From NCBI GenBank assembly GCA_019359035.1, contig JAHHIC010000029.1, positions 1 through 64,000 on the forward strand: a DNA stretch of 64,000 bases, read 5' to 3'. Numbering within the stretch: position 1 is the first letter of the stretch; each line of letters begins with the position of its first letter. Under the pieces are notes generated by a model, which worked only from the letters and a program-made list of their open reading frames with translations, was not told the DNA's origin and did not search any database. Of this stretch, positions 1 through 8,243 are shown piece by piece. Position numbers and translations under genes: made by a program. The DNA comes from Scytonematopsis contorta HA4267-MV1. Its GTDB lineage: Bacteria > Cyanobacteriota > Cyanobacteriia > Cyanobacteriales > Nostocaceae.

Positions 1-82
1 GATTGACGGCGTTAAAGCTAGAGGAGAAAAAGCTAACTACAGTACGCAACGTGTCAAATTTGACTCTAACCGTTCAGGTTAA
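1..82 (+). CDS. 3' end of an unrecognised gene (partial)
   Basis: Frame 2 is open from the window edge to TAA at 80-82 and ends in a polar, basic tail (ending KFDSNRSG). Its amino-acid usage looks more protein-like than the competing frame 3, which is open to about 129. Only 26 codons are visible, so no family can be assigned. The alternative is that this stretch is non-coding, or part of the missing 5' end of the WD40 gene that follows. Confidence 0.3.
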   Translation, partial: IDGVKARGEKANYSTQRVKFDSNRSG

Positions 83-178
83 CTTTTCGTTACATAGTTA
101 TAAATTTTCCCGCCCACCTACTTAGAAACAGAGTTAAATCAAAAGGTTGCGAAAGCAGAAGTCAGACAAAATCAAGCT

Positions 179-2893
179 TTGGAGAAAGAGAAAAAAGCTA
201 ATCAGCGTTTGACGGAAGCAGAAGGGAAGACAAAAAGACAGGTTCGTATTAGCATTGTTGCTTTGGTTTTTTTGGCGCTGTCTATAATTGGTGCGTTAGC
301 TGCATTGATAACGGCAGGTGAAGCTATTAAAGAACAAGATTTAGCTACTGCAAAACTAAATAAGACAAATAAAGAATTGCAATTTGTTACTGACCAAAAA
401 CAAAAAGCAGATGCTGCATTAACAAAAGCACAAGCCAAAGAAAAAAGTGCAAACGCTAATTTAAAAAAAGCAACTGAGGATGTAAAAAAGAAAGAGCAAG
501 ATTTGCTGCAAAAAGACCAACAATTAAGCATAGCAAAAGAAAAAGAGAAGTCTGCAAACGAAGCAGTTGGTAAAGCTCAGGGAGACAGACAACAAGCACA
601 GCAGCAAGCACAATTAGCTCAACAACAGCGTCAACAAGCAGAACAAGCACGTCAAACTGCTGTATATGGACTAACTGTAGCAAAGCAACAACAAGAAGAA
701 GCGCGCAAACAGACACAACAAGCCAAGAAAGACCGAGAAATCGCTTTAAAACAAAAAGAAGATGCACAAAAGCAGCAGCAAGCAGCACAAAAACTAGCAC
801 AAACCGCCGAAAATCAGCTAAAAAACGCAGAAGAACAACGCAAAAATGCCCTGACGGCTACGCGATTAGAACAAGTGGGAGTTAGAACATTGCGTCAATT
901 CTATGTAGGAGGGCAAATTGAGAATTTGGTAGAGATAATGCGGGCTGGAAAGGAGTTGAAAGGCTTAGTTAAAGGTAAACAATCTTTGGCTGATTACCCA
1001 GCTTATAGTCCATTATTTAGTTTACGGGAAATATTGTTAAATATTCGCGAACGCAATCAGTTAGAGGGACATCAACATCAAGTTACCAGCGTCGTGTTTA
1101 GTCCTGATGGCAAAACCTTAGCTTCTGCTAGTGACGACAAGACCATAAAATTGTGGAATGTGGGAACGGGAAAAGAAATTACCTCCCTAACTGGACATCA
1201 AAGTGAAGTCAACAGTGTGGTGTTTAGTCCCGACGGCAAAACTTTAGCTTCTGCGAGTTTGGACAGAACCATAAAATTGTGGAATGTGGGGACGGGACAA
1301 GAAATTACCTCCCTAACTGGACATAAAGTTAAAGTCAACAGCGTTATGTTTAGTCCCGACGGCAAAACCTTAGCTTCTGCGAGTACAGACGACACAATAA
1401 AATTGTGGAATGTGGGGACGGGAAAAGAAATTACCTCCTTAACTGGACATAAAGGTGATGTCAACAGCGTTGTCTTTAGTCCCGACGGCAAAACCTTAGT
1501 TTCTGCTAGTGACGATAAGACCATAAAATTGTGGAATGTGGGGACGGGAAAAGAAATTACCTCCCTCACTGGACATAAATATACAGTCAACAGCGTTGTG
1601 TTTAGTCCCGACGGCAAAACCTTAGCTTCTGCTAGTTTAGACACCATAAAATTGTGGAATGCGGGGACGGGAAAAGAAATTACCTCCCTCACTGGACATC
1701 AAAGTACAGTCAACAGCGTCGTGTTTAGTCCTGACGGCAAAACCTTAGCTTCTGCTAGTTTGGACAGCACCATAAAATTGTGGGATGTGGGGACGGGAAA
1801 AGAAATTACCTCCCTAACTGGACATAGATATAAAGTCAACAGCGTCGTGTTTAGTCCTGACGGCAAAACCTTAGCTTCTGCGAGTTTGGATAGCACCATA
1901 AAATTGTGGGATGTGGGGACGGGAAAAGAAATTACCTCCCTAACTGGACATCAAGATTGGGTCAGCAGCGTCGTGTTTAGTCCCGACGGCAAAACCTTAG
2001 CTTCTGCGAGTTGGGGAAAGACCATAAAATTGTGGAATATGGGGACGGGAAAAGAAATTACCTCCTTAACTGGGCATATAATTGCAGTCAGCAACATCGT
2101 GTTTAGTCCCGACGGTAAAACTTTAGCTTCTGCGAGTTGGGACAAGACCATAAAATTGTGGAATGTGGGGACGGGAAAAGAAATTACCTCCCTGACTGGA
2201 CATAAATATAAAGTCAACAGCGTCGTGTTTAGTCCCGACGGCAAAACCTTAGCTTCTGCTAGTGACGACAAAACCATAAAATTGTGGAATGTGGGGACGG
2301 GAAAAGAAATTACCTCCTTAACTGGACATAAAGGTGATGTCAACAGCGTTGTCTTTAGTCCCGACGGCAAAACCTTAGTTTCTGCTAGTGACGATAAGAC
2401 CATAAAATTGTGGAATGTGGGGACGGGAAAAGAAATTACCTCCCTCACTGGACATAAATATACAGTCAACAGCGTTGTGTTTAGTCCCGACGGCAAAACC
2501 TTAGCTTCTGTGAGTTCGGGCAACACCATAAAATTGTGGAATGTGGGGACGGGAAAAGAAATTACCTCCCTCACTGGACATCCAAGTTATGTCACTAGCA
2601 TCGTGTTTAGTCCAGACGGCAAAACCTTAGCTTCTGCTAGTGACGACAAGACCATAAAATTGTGGAATGTGGGGACGGGAAAAGAAATTACCTTCCTGAC
2701 TGGACATAAAAGTACAGTCAACAGTGTGGTGTTTAGTCCCGACGGCAAAACCTTAGCTTCTGCTAGTAACGACAAAACCATTAAATTATGGAGTTTGGAT
2801 TTAGATGATTTATTGGCGCAGGGTTGCAACTATTTAAAAGATTATCTCGCTACCCGTGATAAGTTGCACCAGGAAATTTGTCCGAATAAATGA
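179..2893 (+). CDS. WD40 repeat protein with membrane helix and long coiled coil, probably N-terminally truncated
   Basis: The protein has a basic stretch, one membrane helix (about residues 25-46), a Gln/Lys/Ala-rich coiled coil (about 50-225) and 14 WD40 repeats (about 300-885), enough for two seven-bladed propellers. Repeats have the form LTGH...V.SVVFSPDGKTLASAS.D.TIKLWNVGTGKEITS with a 42-residue period; repeat 5 lacks one residue. WD40 propellers are protein-binding platforms. In cyanobacteria this helix-coiled coil-WD40 part normally follows a peptidase, TIR or NTPase domain. Here the frame is open upstream only to a TAA at 101-103 and has no ATG. The start is either TTG at 179 without a clear ribosome site, or the gene has lost its 5' part. 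The effector domain is therefore absent from the visible sequence. Confidence 0.85.
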   Translation: MEKEKKANQRLTEAEGKTKRQVRISIVALVFLALSIIGALAALITAGEAIKEQDLATAKLNKTNKELQFVTDQKQKADAALTKAQAKEKSANANLKKATEDVKKKEQDLLQKDQQLSIAKEKEKSANEAVGKAQGDRQQAQQQAQLAQQQRQQAEQARQTAVYGLTVAKQQQEEARKQTQQAKKDREIALKQKEDAQKQQQAAQKLAQTAENQLKNAEEQRKNALTATRLEQVGVRTLRQFYVGGQIENLVEIMRAGKELKGLVKGKQSLADYPAYSPLFSLREILLNIRERNQLEGHQHQVTSVVFSPDGKTLASASDDKTIKLWNVGTGKEITSLTGHQSEVNSVVFSPDGKTLASASLDRTIKLWNVGTGQEITSLTGHKVKVNSVMFSPDGKTLASASTDDTIKLWNVGTGKEITSLTGHKGDVNSVVFSPDGKTLVSASDDKTIKLWNVGTGKEITSLTGHKYTVNSVVFSPDGKTLASASLDTIKLWNAGTGKEITSLTGHQSTVNSVVFSPDGKTLASASLDSTIKLWDVGTGKEITSLTGHRYKVNSVVFSPDGKTLASASLDSTIKLWDVGTGKEITSLTGHQDWVSSVVFSPDGKTLASASWGKTIKLWNMGTGKEITSLTGHIIAVSNIVFSPDGKTLASASWDKTIKLWNVGTGKEITSLTGHKYKVNSVVFSPDGKTLASASDDKTIKLWNVGTGKEITSLTGHKGDVNSVVFSPDGKTLVSASDDKTIKLWNVGTGKEITSLTGHKYTVNSVVFSPDGKTLASVSSGNTIKLWNVGTGKEITSLTGHPSYVTSIVFSPDGKTLASASDDKTIKLWNVGTGKEITFLTGHKSTVNSVVFSPDGKTLASASNDKTIKLWSLDLDDLLAQGCNYLKDYLATRDKLHQEICPNK
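1066..2790 (+). repeat. Tandem 126-bp coding repeats (WD40 units)
   Basis: Fourteen near-identical 126-bp units encode the WD40 repeats. Units 4-5 (from 1441) and 11-12 (from 2320) are identical over about 190 bp at a distance of 879 bp. That is seven units minus the codon missing in unit 5, so they look like a copied or gene-converted block with propeller-sized spacing. Confidence 0.9.
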
Positions 2894-3009
2894 GGTGAGA
2901 GGTCTAATATATCAACACAATAAAAGTCAATCACTACACAAATATCTCCAAATCAAACTCAAATAGCAGCAGTGTCTAATGAAATCATCGAGTTAAACAA
3001 GACAATATT

Positions 3010-3681
3010 ATGCTGCTCCAAACAAATAAACTACAAGCTTTACTTCTTTCCTCTGCCCACAGTGTTCATACCCTAAAGCAGGTACATAATGGTACACAGT
3101 TTGAAATTATACTTTGCTCGGTTTGCCAAAAAATGACGGTGGCGCTTGATAGAATTTTAGAGGGTATTCCAGCAATAAATCACACCAAAAACCTTCGACA
3201 ACGTTTTAAACGCCTTAAAGAGAGAATTTTTACATTGGAGTCAGAACTTAATACCAGAGCTATGCCTTACAATCTAGCTTTACAGAGGTTTAATGAGATT
3301 GCTGCAACATTGAGTAATATTAGCAAAAAGTATGATATTGCTGATTTTAGCAAGTTTACTGATGCACAGAATAAGGTAACGGAGTTTTACAAACTTGCTT
3401 CTCGTTCTCGAATTGATTCACCCGTTTCAGCAGAGATTACAATTGAGTTGTTAGAAGATTTATATGGAGGAGCTACTTCAAAAAAATCCTTAAAGCAGTT
3501 TGTAAATGCCCTGGAGAACGGTATGGCAAGAAGCGCTAAAAATGCCGCTGGTATAAAAGCACTAATAGGAGAAGTGCGAGGTTATACTCATGAGTTGAAG
3601 ATTATGGGAAGTGGTAGTAGATTATTAGGTAAAGAAGTAAATGGAAGAATTATATTTAGTGAACTTTCCGACCATCTGTAA
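3010..3681 (+). CDS. Unknown 223-residue protein, possible toxin-like C-terminal domain
   Basis: I do not recognise this gene. The start ATG is the first possible one after an in-frame stop at 2980. Residues 1-40 contain a CSVC pair. The middle (about 60-150) is helical and charged, and the last 45 residues form a compact domain with GEVRGYTHELK and then GSGSRLLGKEVNGRI. A Glu followed by E-x-K after a helix resembles restriction-fold nuclease ends, but this is only a pattern. The gene lies 44 bp before a small acidic protein, an arrangement also seen in toxin-immunity pairs. It may instead be a structural or regulatory unknown. Confidence 0.55.
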   Translation: MLLQTNKLQALLLSSAHSVHTLKQVHNGTQFEIILCSVCQKMTVALDRILEGIPAINHTKNLRQRFKRLKERIFTLESELNTRAMPYNLALQRFNEIAATLSNISKKYDIADFSKFTDAQNKVTEFYKLASRSRIDSPVSAEITIELLEDLYGGATSKKSLKQFVNALENGMARSAKNAAGIKALIGEVRGYTHELKIMGSGSRLLGKEVNGRIIFSELSDHL

Positions 3682-3725
3682 AATAAACAATTAAGCTTCA
3701 AATACAAATCATTTAAGAGGCATAT

Positions 3726-4073
3726 ATGAACACAATTACTTTGGTAAAATTAATTAACAGCTTATTACCTGATGAAAAAATTTTAGAAGATGTTAGCTGT
3801 GCTTTAAACTCTGAGCTAGAGAAAGGAGGTTTTAATAATTTAGCTCGTGAGGAAGTTCCTCCTAAAAATGCGCCAAGTGAGGTACTTACAAAAAGATTTA
3901 TCATGAATAATTATGAAACTGGTTTTGGCAATCATTATGTTAGTAAAGTAGCAGTAGGAGGGGTTGAAAGATATCGAAATGGAGTTGTTATTCCTAAGTA
4001 CTTTTTTGCAACTTTATATTATACGGAAGATTTACGCTTAATCACAGTAGACTTTGAGGATGAGGCAGAGTAA
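3726..4073 (+). CDS. Unknown small acidic protein, possible immunity partner
   Basis: A 115-residue protein with AAGAGG about 5 bases before its ATG. It has no signal peptide or membrane helix. Residues 60-115 look like beta strands with the motif TGFGNHYVSKVAVGG and an acidic end (DFEDEAE). It follows the previous gene by 44 bp on the same strand and probably shares its transcript. Small acidic cytosolic proteins directly downstream of a toxin-like gene are often immunity proteins; that is inference from context. I know no family for it. Confidence 0.5.
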   Translation: MNTITLVKLINSLLPDEKILEDVSCALNSELEKGGFNNLAREEVPPKNAPSEVLTKRFIMNNYETGFGNHYVSKVAVGGVERYRNGVVIPKYFFATLYYTEDLRLITVDFEDEAE

Positions 4074-4300
4074 TTAACAATGGAAAAATTGTAATTTAAT
4101 TTATAAAATAGATTTTTTTGTAATAACACCAAACTTTTAATTTACACTAATTCTTGATATCCCGTTAATAATGGTCGGTTTTCTGAACAAGTTAAGTGAT
4201 ATAAACCGTATTTTCAATAATTTTCACCTTTATTACTATAAGAACATAACGAAACGATATACCAAACTAATTAATACCCACTTTAAAGGAGCAAGACAAA

Positions 4301-4729
4301 ATGTTAGTACGTTACAACCCTTGGAATGAAATGAACGCAATTTATCGCCAACTAGATTCATTATTTCAAGAATTACAAACACCAACATTTAGAACTCCTG
4401 TAGCAGAGCTACACGAAACCGACGAAGCTTTACACCTCAAATTAGAACTTCCTGGTGTTGACGCTAAAGACGTAGATATTGAATTTACCGAAAACGCAGT
4501 CAAAGTTGTAGCAGAACGCAAAACAGAAACCAAAACAGAAGAAAACGGTAAACAAGTCAGCGAATTTTATTACGGTAAATACCAACGTGTAATTCCCCTG
4601 CACGCTCGCATCCAAAATACAGTCGTGACCGCAGAATACAAGGACGGTATTTTAAACCTGACCCTACCAAAAAGCGAAGCTGAAAAAAATAAGGTAGTCA
4701 AAATCAACCTTGGCGAAACTTCTGCGTAA
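4301..4729 (+). CDS. hspA: Small heat-shock protein, Hsp20 family
   Basis: An ATP-independent chaperone that holds unfolding proteins, and in cyanobacteria also protects thylakoid membranes and phycobilisomes. The 142-residue length is typical of class A cyanobacterial Hsp20. The alpha-crystallin domain spans about residues 35-135. It starts at the conserved FRTPVAELHETD, includes LKLELPGVDAKDVDIE, and ends with the hallmark strand A-x-x-x-x-GIL-x-L-x-LPK (YKDGILNLTLPK). A good ribosome site (AAAGGAG) lies 9 bases before ATG 4301. The gene is monocistronic, with its own terminator at 4771. The 227-bp upstream region holds no CIRCE element that I can see. Confidence 0.95.
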   Translation: MLVRYNPWNEMNAIYRQLDSLFQELQTPTFRTPVAELHETDEALHLKLELPGVDAKDVDIEFTENAVKVVAERKTETKTEENGKQVSEFYYGKYQRVIPLHARIQNTVVTAEYKDGILNLTLPKSEAEKNKVVKINLGETSA

Positions 4730-4770
4730 TCATTTATTGCGACTGGTTAAAAAGTGACATAAATGTGGTA

Positions 4771-4804
4771 CTCAGCCTCTAATTTAGAGGCTGAGTTTTT
4801 TTAT
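4771..4804 (+). terminator. Rho-independent terminator of hspA
   Basis: A perfect 10-bp stem CTCAGCCTCT / AGAGGCTGAG with a 5-base loop, followed by a run of T. It lies 41 bp after the hspA stop and before the convergent AlkD-like gene. Confidence 0.92.
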
Positions 4805-4833
4805 TTAGATATGGTAATCTTTCGTATGAATGT

Positions 4834-5619
4834 TTATTTAATTTGCTTAAGTTGTAGATGTCGATATTGCTTGAGTTGAGTTTGGAGGGTTAACGGAAAT
4901 TTTTCCATCGCGTAACGCAACCCCTCGCTAGAAAACCGAGTGCTATAAGTTTTGATAAAATGGATTACTGCTTCTTGTTCGGCTAAACCTAGTTCCCGTA
5001 AAGCCCAACCCGTTCCTGTTTGAGCAAAGCGCTCCGGAGATTGAATGACTACAGCGCAAGTCTCAAGCAGCATTTGGGTAAAGTTGGGAAAATTACTTTC
5101 GCCATGTTTGGCAATATTAACGAAGCTTACTACAGAAGCTCGTTTGCGCCATAAATTATTGGCATTGCACCACTGCATCACGACATTTGCACAGCTTTTC
5201 CCATGCTGCTTGATGAGAGGATTGAGAACTTTTACACAAAACCAGTCGCAGGTATTCCATTCGTTGATGTACCCTGCGTCAAACAACGTAGCAAATTTGG
5301 GTAAATCGGACTCCCAATTGACCAAATGGTGTTTGATAAGAGCTTCTTGTAACACCAAGATACCAGCTAGTTTGTCTTCCCCCCAAGGTTCGCGGATTAG
5401 GGCTAGAGCAGTATCGAGTTGTTGTGACGGGAGTTGGCTATAAAATTTTTCGGCTTCCATCCATTTGCGGACGATAGCTCGCACTTGGGGAAGTTTTAGC
5501 CCGCGAAAGTTCAGGGAATGTTTAAGGTAGGCTTCCCACCACTCTTTGGTTTTGCGGTCGCTCAAACGAATAAGTTCTTCTTGGAGGTGTTCGATTGGCA
5601 TTGCTATAAAAGGAAACAT
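4834..5619 (-). CDS. DNA alkylation repair protein (AlkD-like HEAT-repeat glycosylase family)
   Basis: The family excises bulky or positively charged alkylated bases (3- or 7-alkylpurines) by a non-base-flipping mechanism on a curved stack of HEAT-like helices. The 261-residue length and all-helical sequence fit. Recognisable segments are RKTKEWWEAYLKHSLNFRG near the N terminus, WCNANNLWRKRASVVSF in the middle and GTGWALRELG near the C terminus; the conserved Trp/Arg/Asp positions line the DNA groove in characterised members. ATG 5619 is used here; an in-frame ATG six codons later (5601) is equally possible, as neither has a strong ribosome site. The promoter region lies against the palindromic element starting at 5639. 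Confidence 0.85.
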   Translation of the reverse strand: MFPFIAMPIEHLQEELIRLSDRKTKEWWEAYLKHSLNFRGLKLPQVRAIVRKWMEAEKFYSQLPSQQLDTALALIREPWGEDKLAGILVLQEALIKHHLVNWESDLPKFATLFDAGYINEWNTCDWFCVKVLNPLIKQHGKSCANVVMQWCNANNLWRKRASVVSFVNIAKHGESNFPNFTQMLLETCAVVIQSPERFAQTGTGWALRELGLAEQEAVIHFIKTYSTRFSSEGLRYAMEKFPLTLQTQLKQYRHLQLKQIK

Positions 5620-5638
5620 TCTTCGAGTTACTATTATA

Positions 5639-5893
5639 AAAGAGTGTTTACAAATGAAATCTTAAACTTCATTCACACCAAAAGCCAGGGAATAAATTCC
5701 CTGTCTAAAAGCTAAAGTCCTCTAAAAGAGGACTGATTAAAAAAAATTTGGGAACATGCTAATTTTGTAAAAATATCTGTTACTAATGCATTATTTTAGT
5801 CCTCTTAAGAGGACTTCAGCTTTCAGACTCTTAATTTATTCCCTGGCTATTTTATTTGCGAGGCTTAATAATTATTTTGTAAACACCTCTTTA
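5639..5893. mobile_element. MITE-like element with long imperfect terminal inverted repeats
   Basis: The two ends mirror each other. AAAGAGTGTTTACAAA at the left pairs with TTTGTAAACACCTCTTT at the right. Inside them AGCCAGGGAATAAATT (5682) pairs with AATTTATTCCCTGGCT (5831), and then AGTCCTCTAAAAGAGGAC pairs with GTCCTCTTAAGAGGACT. The arms also carry small palindromes of their own (GGGAAT-AA-ATTCCC; AGTCCTC...GAGGACT). There is no coding capacity. The structure fits a non-autonomous element or a folded repetitive DNA unit; target duplications are not clear. Confidence 0.65.
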
Positions 5894-5940
5894 TTGTCAA
5901 ATATAATTAAGTTTTAGCAATAAATAAGGCATAGCACTTG

Positions 5941-6915
5941 ATGGATACCTACGAGAACATTGCTCTTGCTGCACTTAACCATTATGATTTGGTTAAAGAG
6001 ACATTTAGATTTTTGGGTCATAGTGGAAACGTAACTTTTTATTTAGAAACTCCCCAACAAGAAAAATTCCTACTGCGTATACATTTAGATATTACGGAAG
6101 ATGATATATGGCAAAAACCAGACATTATTGAATCAGAACTATTGTGGCTTGAAGCTTTGCATCGCGATACCAATCTAACAGTACAAGAGCCAATGCAAAA
6201 CAAAGAAGGTAAATGGGTGACGCAAATACAAACTAATGATACCCCAGATGTATATTATTGCTCATTGCTTCGTTGGATTGATGGTTCTACCTCATTTGAA
6301 GCACGCTCCTCACAACAAGCTTACCAACTTGGTTTGTTAATGGCTCAATTGCACCAGCATAGTAATCAGTGGAAATTACCACAAAATTTCGTACGACCAT
6401 TTTATGATGAAAATAGACTAAGTGCTGCATTGTCATCACTTTACCCAGCAGTATCCCAGGGTTTGATAACAGCAGAGGATTACCAGGTGCTATCGTTATC
6501 AGCTGAGCAGGTTCAAAGCATGATGAAAACGTTAGGTCAAGCACACAATGTTTGGGGATTAATTCATGCTGACTTACACGAAGGTAATTATTTATTTCAT
6601 AATGAACAAATTCGACCAATTGATTTTGCCCGTTGTGGCTTTGGGTACTACCTTTATGATGTTGCTGGGTCGCTTGAGTATTTACTTCCTCAAGTGAGAC
6701 CCTACTTTTTAGAAGGTTATCAAACTATTCATCACTTACCTGAAAATTATATACAAATAATAGAAGGATTTTTTATCATGGCTTTTATAGAAAACTTTTC
6801 TTTTCATGTAAACAATCCAAAAGAACATGAATGGCTTTCAAATACTGTTCCATATGTAGTTCAAAAACACATTCATAAATATTTTCAAGGTGAGTCATTC
6901 TTGTTTAATATGTAA
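5941..6915 (+). CDS. Aminoglycoside phosphotransferase/choline-kinase-fold kinase (SrkA-like)
   Basis: A protein-kinase-like fold enzyme that phosphorylates a small molecule or protein; the substrate is unknown. At 324 residues it has the expected length. The catalytic loop is HADLHEGNY (about residues 209-217, with the conserved Asp and Asn), followed by the metal-binding IDFARCGFG. Upstream, GNVTFYLETP...FLLRIH corresponds to the nucleotide-binding lobe with the conserved basic residue replaced or shifted. The reading frame has TTG immediately before ATG 5941; the ATG is taken as start. Stress-response kinase A is the closest functional analogy, but antibiotic resistance should not be inferred from this fold alone. 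Confidence 0.8.
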   Translation: MDTYENIALAALNHYDLVKETFRFLGHSGNVTFYLETPQQEKFLLRIHLDITEDDIWQKPDIIESELLWLEALHRDTNLTVQEPMQNKEGKWVTQIQTNDTPDVYYCSLLRWIDGSTSFEARSSQQAYQLGLLMAQLHQHSNQWKLPQNFVRPFYDENRLSAALSSLYPAVSQGLITAEDYQVLSLSAEQVQSMMKTLGQAHNVWGLIHADLHEGNYLFHNEQIRPIDFARCGFGYYLYDVAGSLEYLLPQVRPYFLEGYQTIHHLPENYIQIIEGFFIMAFIENFSFHVNNPKEHEWLSNTVPYVVQKHIHKYFQGESFLFNM

Positions 6916-6993
6916 TATAGCGATTCCCGCTCTGGTGAAAATATACGAGGGCGTAAGGGACTTACACCCCAAAATACTTTACTCTTTTAATCT

Positions 6994-7184
6994 TCTCAGC
7001 TAGAACAAAAGACCTTGGAACTTTTAGCGAACTAGACAATACCTTCAAAAAATTTTATCCCGAAAAATACCTTTGGGAATATATTGCCAAGACCCAAATA
7101 GAAAAGCTTCTAGCAAAGATAAAATCTTCGGACGAGAGTAAAAATAATCTGGCTGGGGACGATATAATCAAAGAAAACAGCTAA
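6994..7184 (+). pseudogene. Frameshifted gene remnant, paralogue of 16784-17236
   Basis: Reading from 6994 gives SQLEQKTLELL, then one base is missing around 7022-7028 relative to the related copy at 16898. Shifting frame restores SELDNTFKKFYPEKYLWEYIA and a lysine-rich end with TAA at 7182. The match to the second remnant (SQLENTFKKFYPKQYLWEIY) is clear at both DNA and protein level. There is no start codon. The function of the ancestral gene is unknown. Confidence 0.6.
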
Positions 7185-7259
7185 TGGAGCCTCCTCGCGT
7201 TAAAAAAATATAAGTTTTACAATTATATCAATTAGAAATACTTGAACCTGAGAAAAAAT

Positions 7260-8192
7260 ATGAACGATTGGTGGCAAAGCACTTTCCCGAAAGGGCGTCA
7301 ATCACTGGAAATTACGGATTCCAACGGTCAATCAGTTATAATTGCCTATGGTGAGAAAGGAACAGGCAAGCCAATTATTTTAGTACATGGAATGGGTACT
7401 TGGAGTTACAGTTGGCGTCACAATATCGAACCACTGGCACAGCAGTTTCACGTAATTTGTTTTGATGCAAAAGGATATGGTTTTTCAGAAAAACCATCTT
7501 ATCGAGAGAGTTCAGGACACCAAATCAATGAATTACAACAAATCATCAAGAAACTGTGTAATGAACCTCCCATAGTAGTTTCAGAATCTTTGGGAGCGCT
7601 TATTACTCTTGCTACTGCTGAATCCTATCCAGAGTTATTTGCCCGACTAGTGCTAATGAATGTACCTATTTTCCCTCAAGACTTACCAACTTGGAGTATG
7701 CGTTGGATCGCTCATCTGCCGTTAAATTTGATTAAAACAGTTGATGACCTTCGCTTAGTACGTCTGTTTGCACCAATAGTGCGATGGATTGTCCAGAGAG
7801 GGCGTAATGAGATTACTGCAAATGGCGTACAAACAAGCCTTGAAGAAGCGTATTGGCTTACTTACCCATATATAGAATTTCCTAATGCTATAACAAAATT
7901 TGCAGAGGATTTAAAACAAGGAGTTAGGGAAATTCAGTGCTTGAAGCGTGGGGAACCAAACCTGATTAGCCAAATACAAAATGGATTATCTACAATTACT
8001 TGCCCCACTCTAATTTTATGGGGTGAGCAAGATCGTTGGTTTCCAGTTTCCAATGGTGAAGCACTTCACACTTGTATTCCCAACTCTATATTTCAAATAA
8101 TTCCCGACTGTGGACACCAAGCAGCAGGAGGTCGTCCAGATGTAGTTAATCTTGCTATTTTAGCCTTTCTCTCTAAAACAAACTTGATGTAA
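7260..8192 (+). CDS. Alpha/beta hydrolase
   Basis: A serine hydrolase-fold enzyme of about 310 residues. The oxyanion region ILVHGMGT (about 40-47), the nucleophile elbow SESLG (Ser about 110), the acid in LILWGEQDRW and the histidine in DCGHQAAG appear in the right order. A helical cap domain fills residues 130-240. The elbow departs from GxSxG by Ser in place of the first Gly, which is tolerated in some haloperoxidase- and dehalogenase-like members. ATG 7260 is preferred over the in-frame TTG at 7242. The substrate cannot be deduced. Upstream lies a broken gene; downstream, the convergent patatin gene is 51 bp away. Confidence 0.85.
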   Translation: MNDWWQSTFPKGRQSLEITDSNGQSVIIAYGEKGTGKPIILVHGMGTWSYSWRHNIEPLAQQFHVICFDAKGYGFSEKPSYRESSGHQINELQQIIKKLCNEPPIVVSESLGALITLATAESYPELFARLVLMNVPIFPQDLPTWSMRWIAHLPLNLIKTVDDLRLVRLFAPIVRWIVQRGRNEITANGVQTSLEEAYWLTYPYIEFPNAITKFAEDLKQGVREIQCLKRGEPNLISQIQNGLSTITCPTLILWGEQDRWFPVSNGEALHTCIPNSIFQIIPDCGHQAAGGRPDVVNLAILAFLSKTNLM

Positions 8193-8243
8193 ATTGCTTA
8201 GCAAATATCAACTATCAGCTTGATTCGGCAAGCCGAAAATTAA

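Noticed and set aside
1066-2790. Tandem repeats as a CRISPR-like array
   Set aside because: Units are contiguous coding repeats without unique spacers.
1198-2829. Several minus-strand frames antisense to the WD40 array
   Set aside because: They are the shadow of the repeated coding sequence; their periodic peptide simply mirrors the 126-bp units.
5941-6915. Calling the kinase an antibiotic resistance gene
   Set aside because: The fold is shared with many housekeeping kinases and no resistance context is present.
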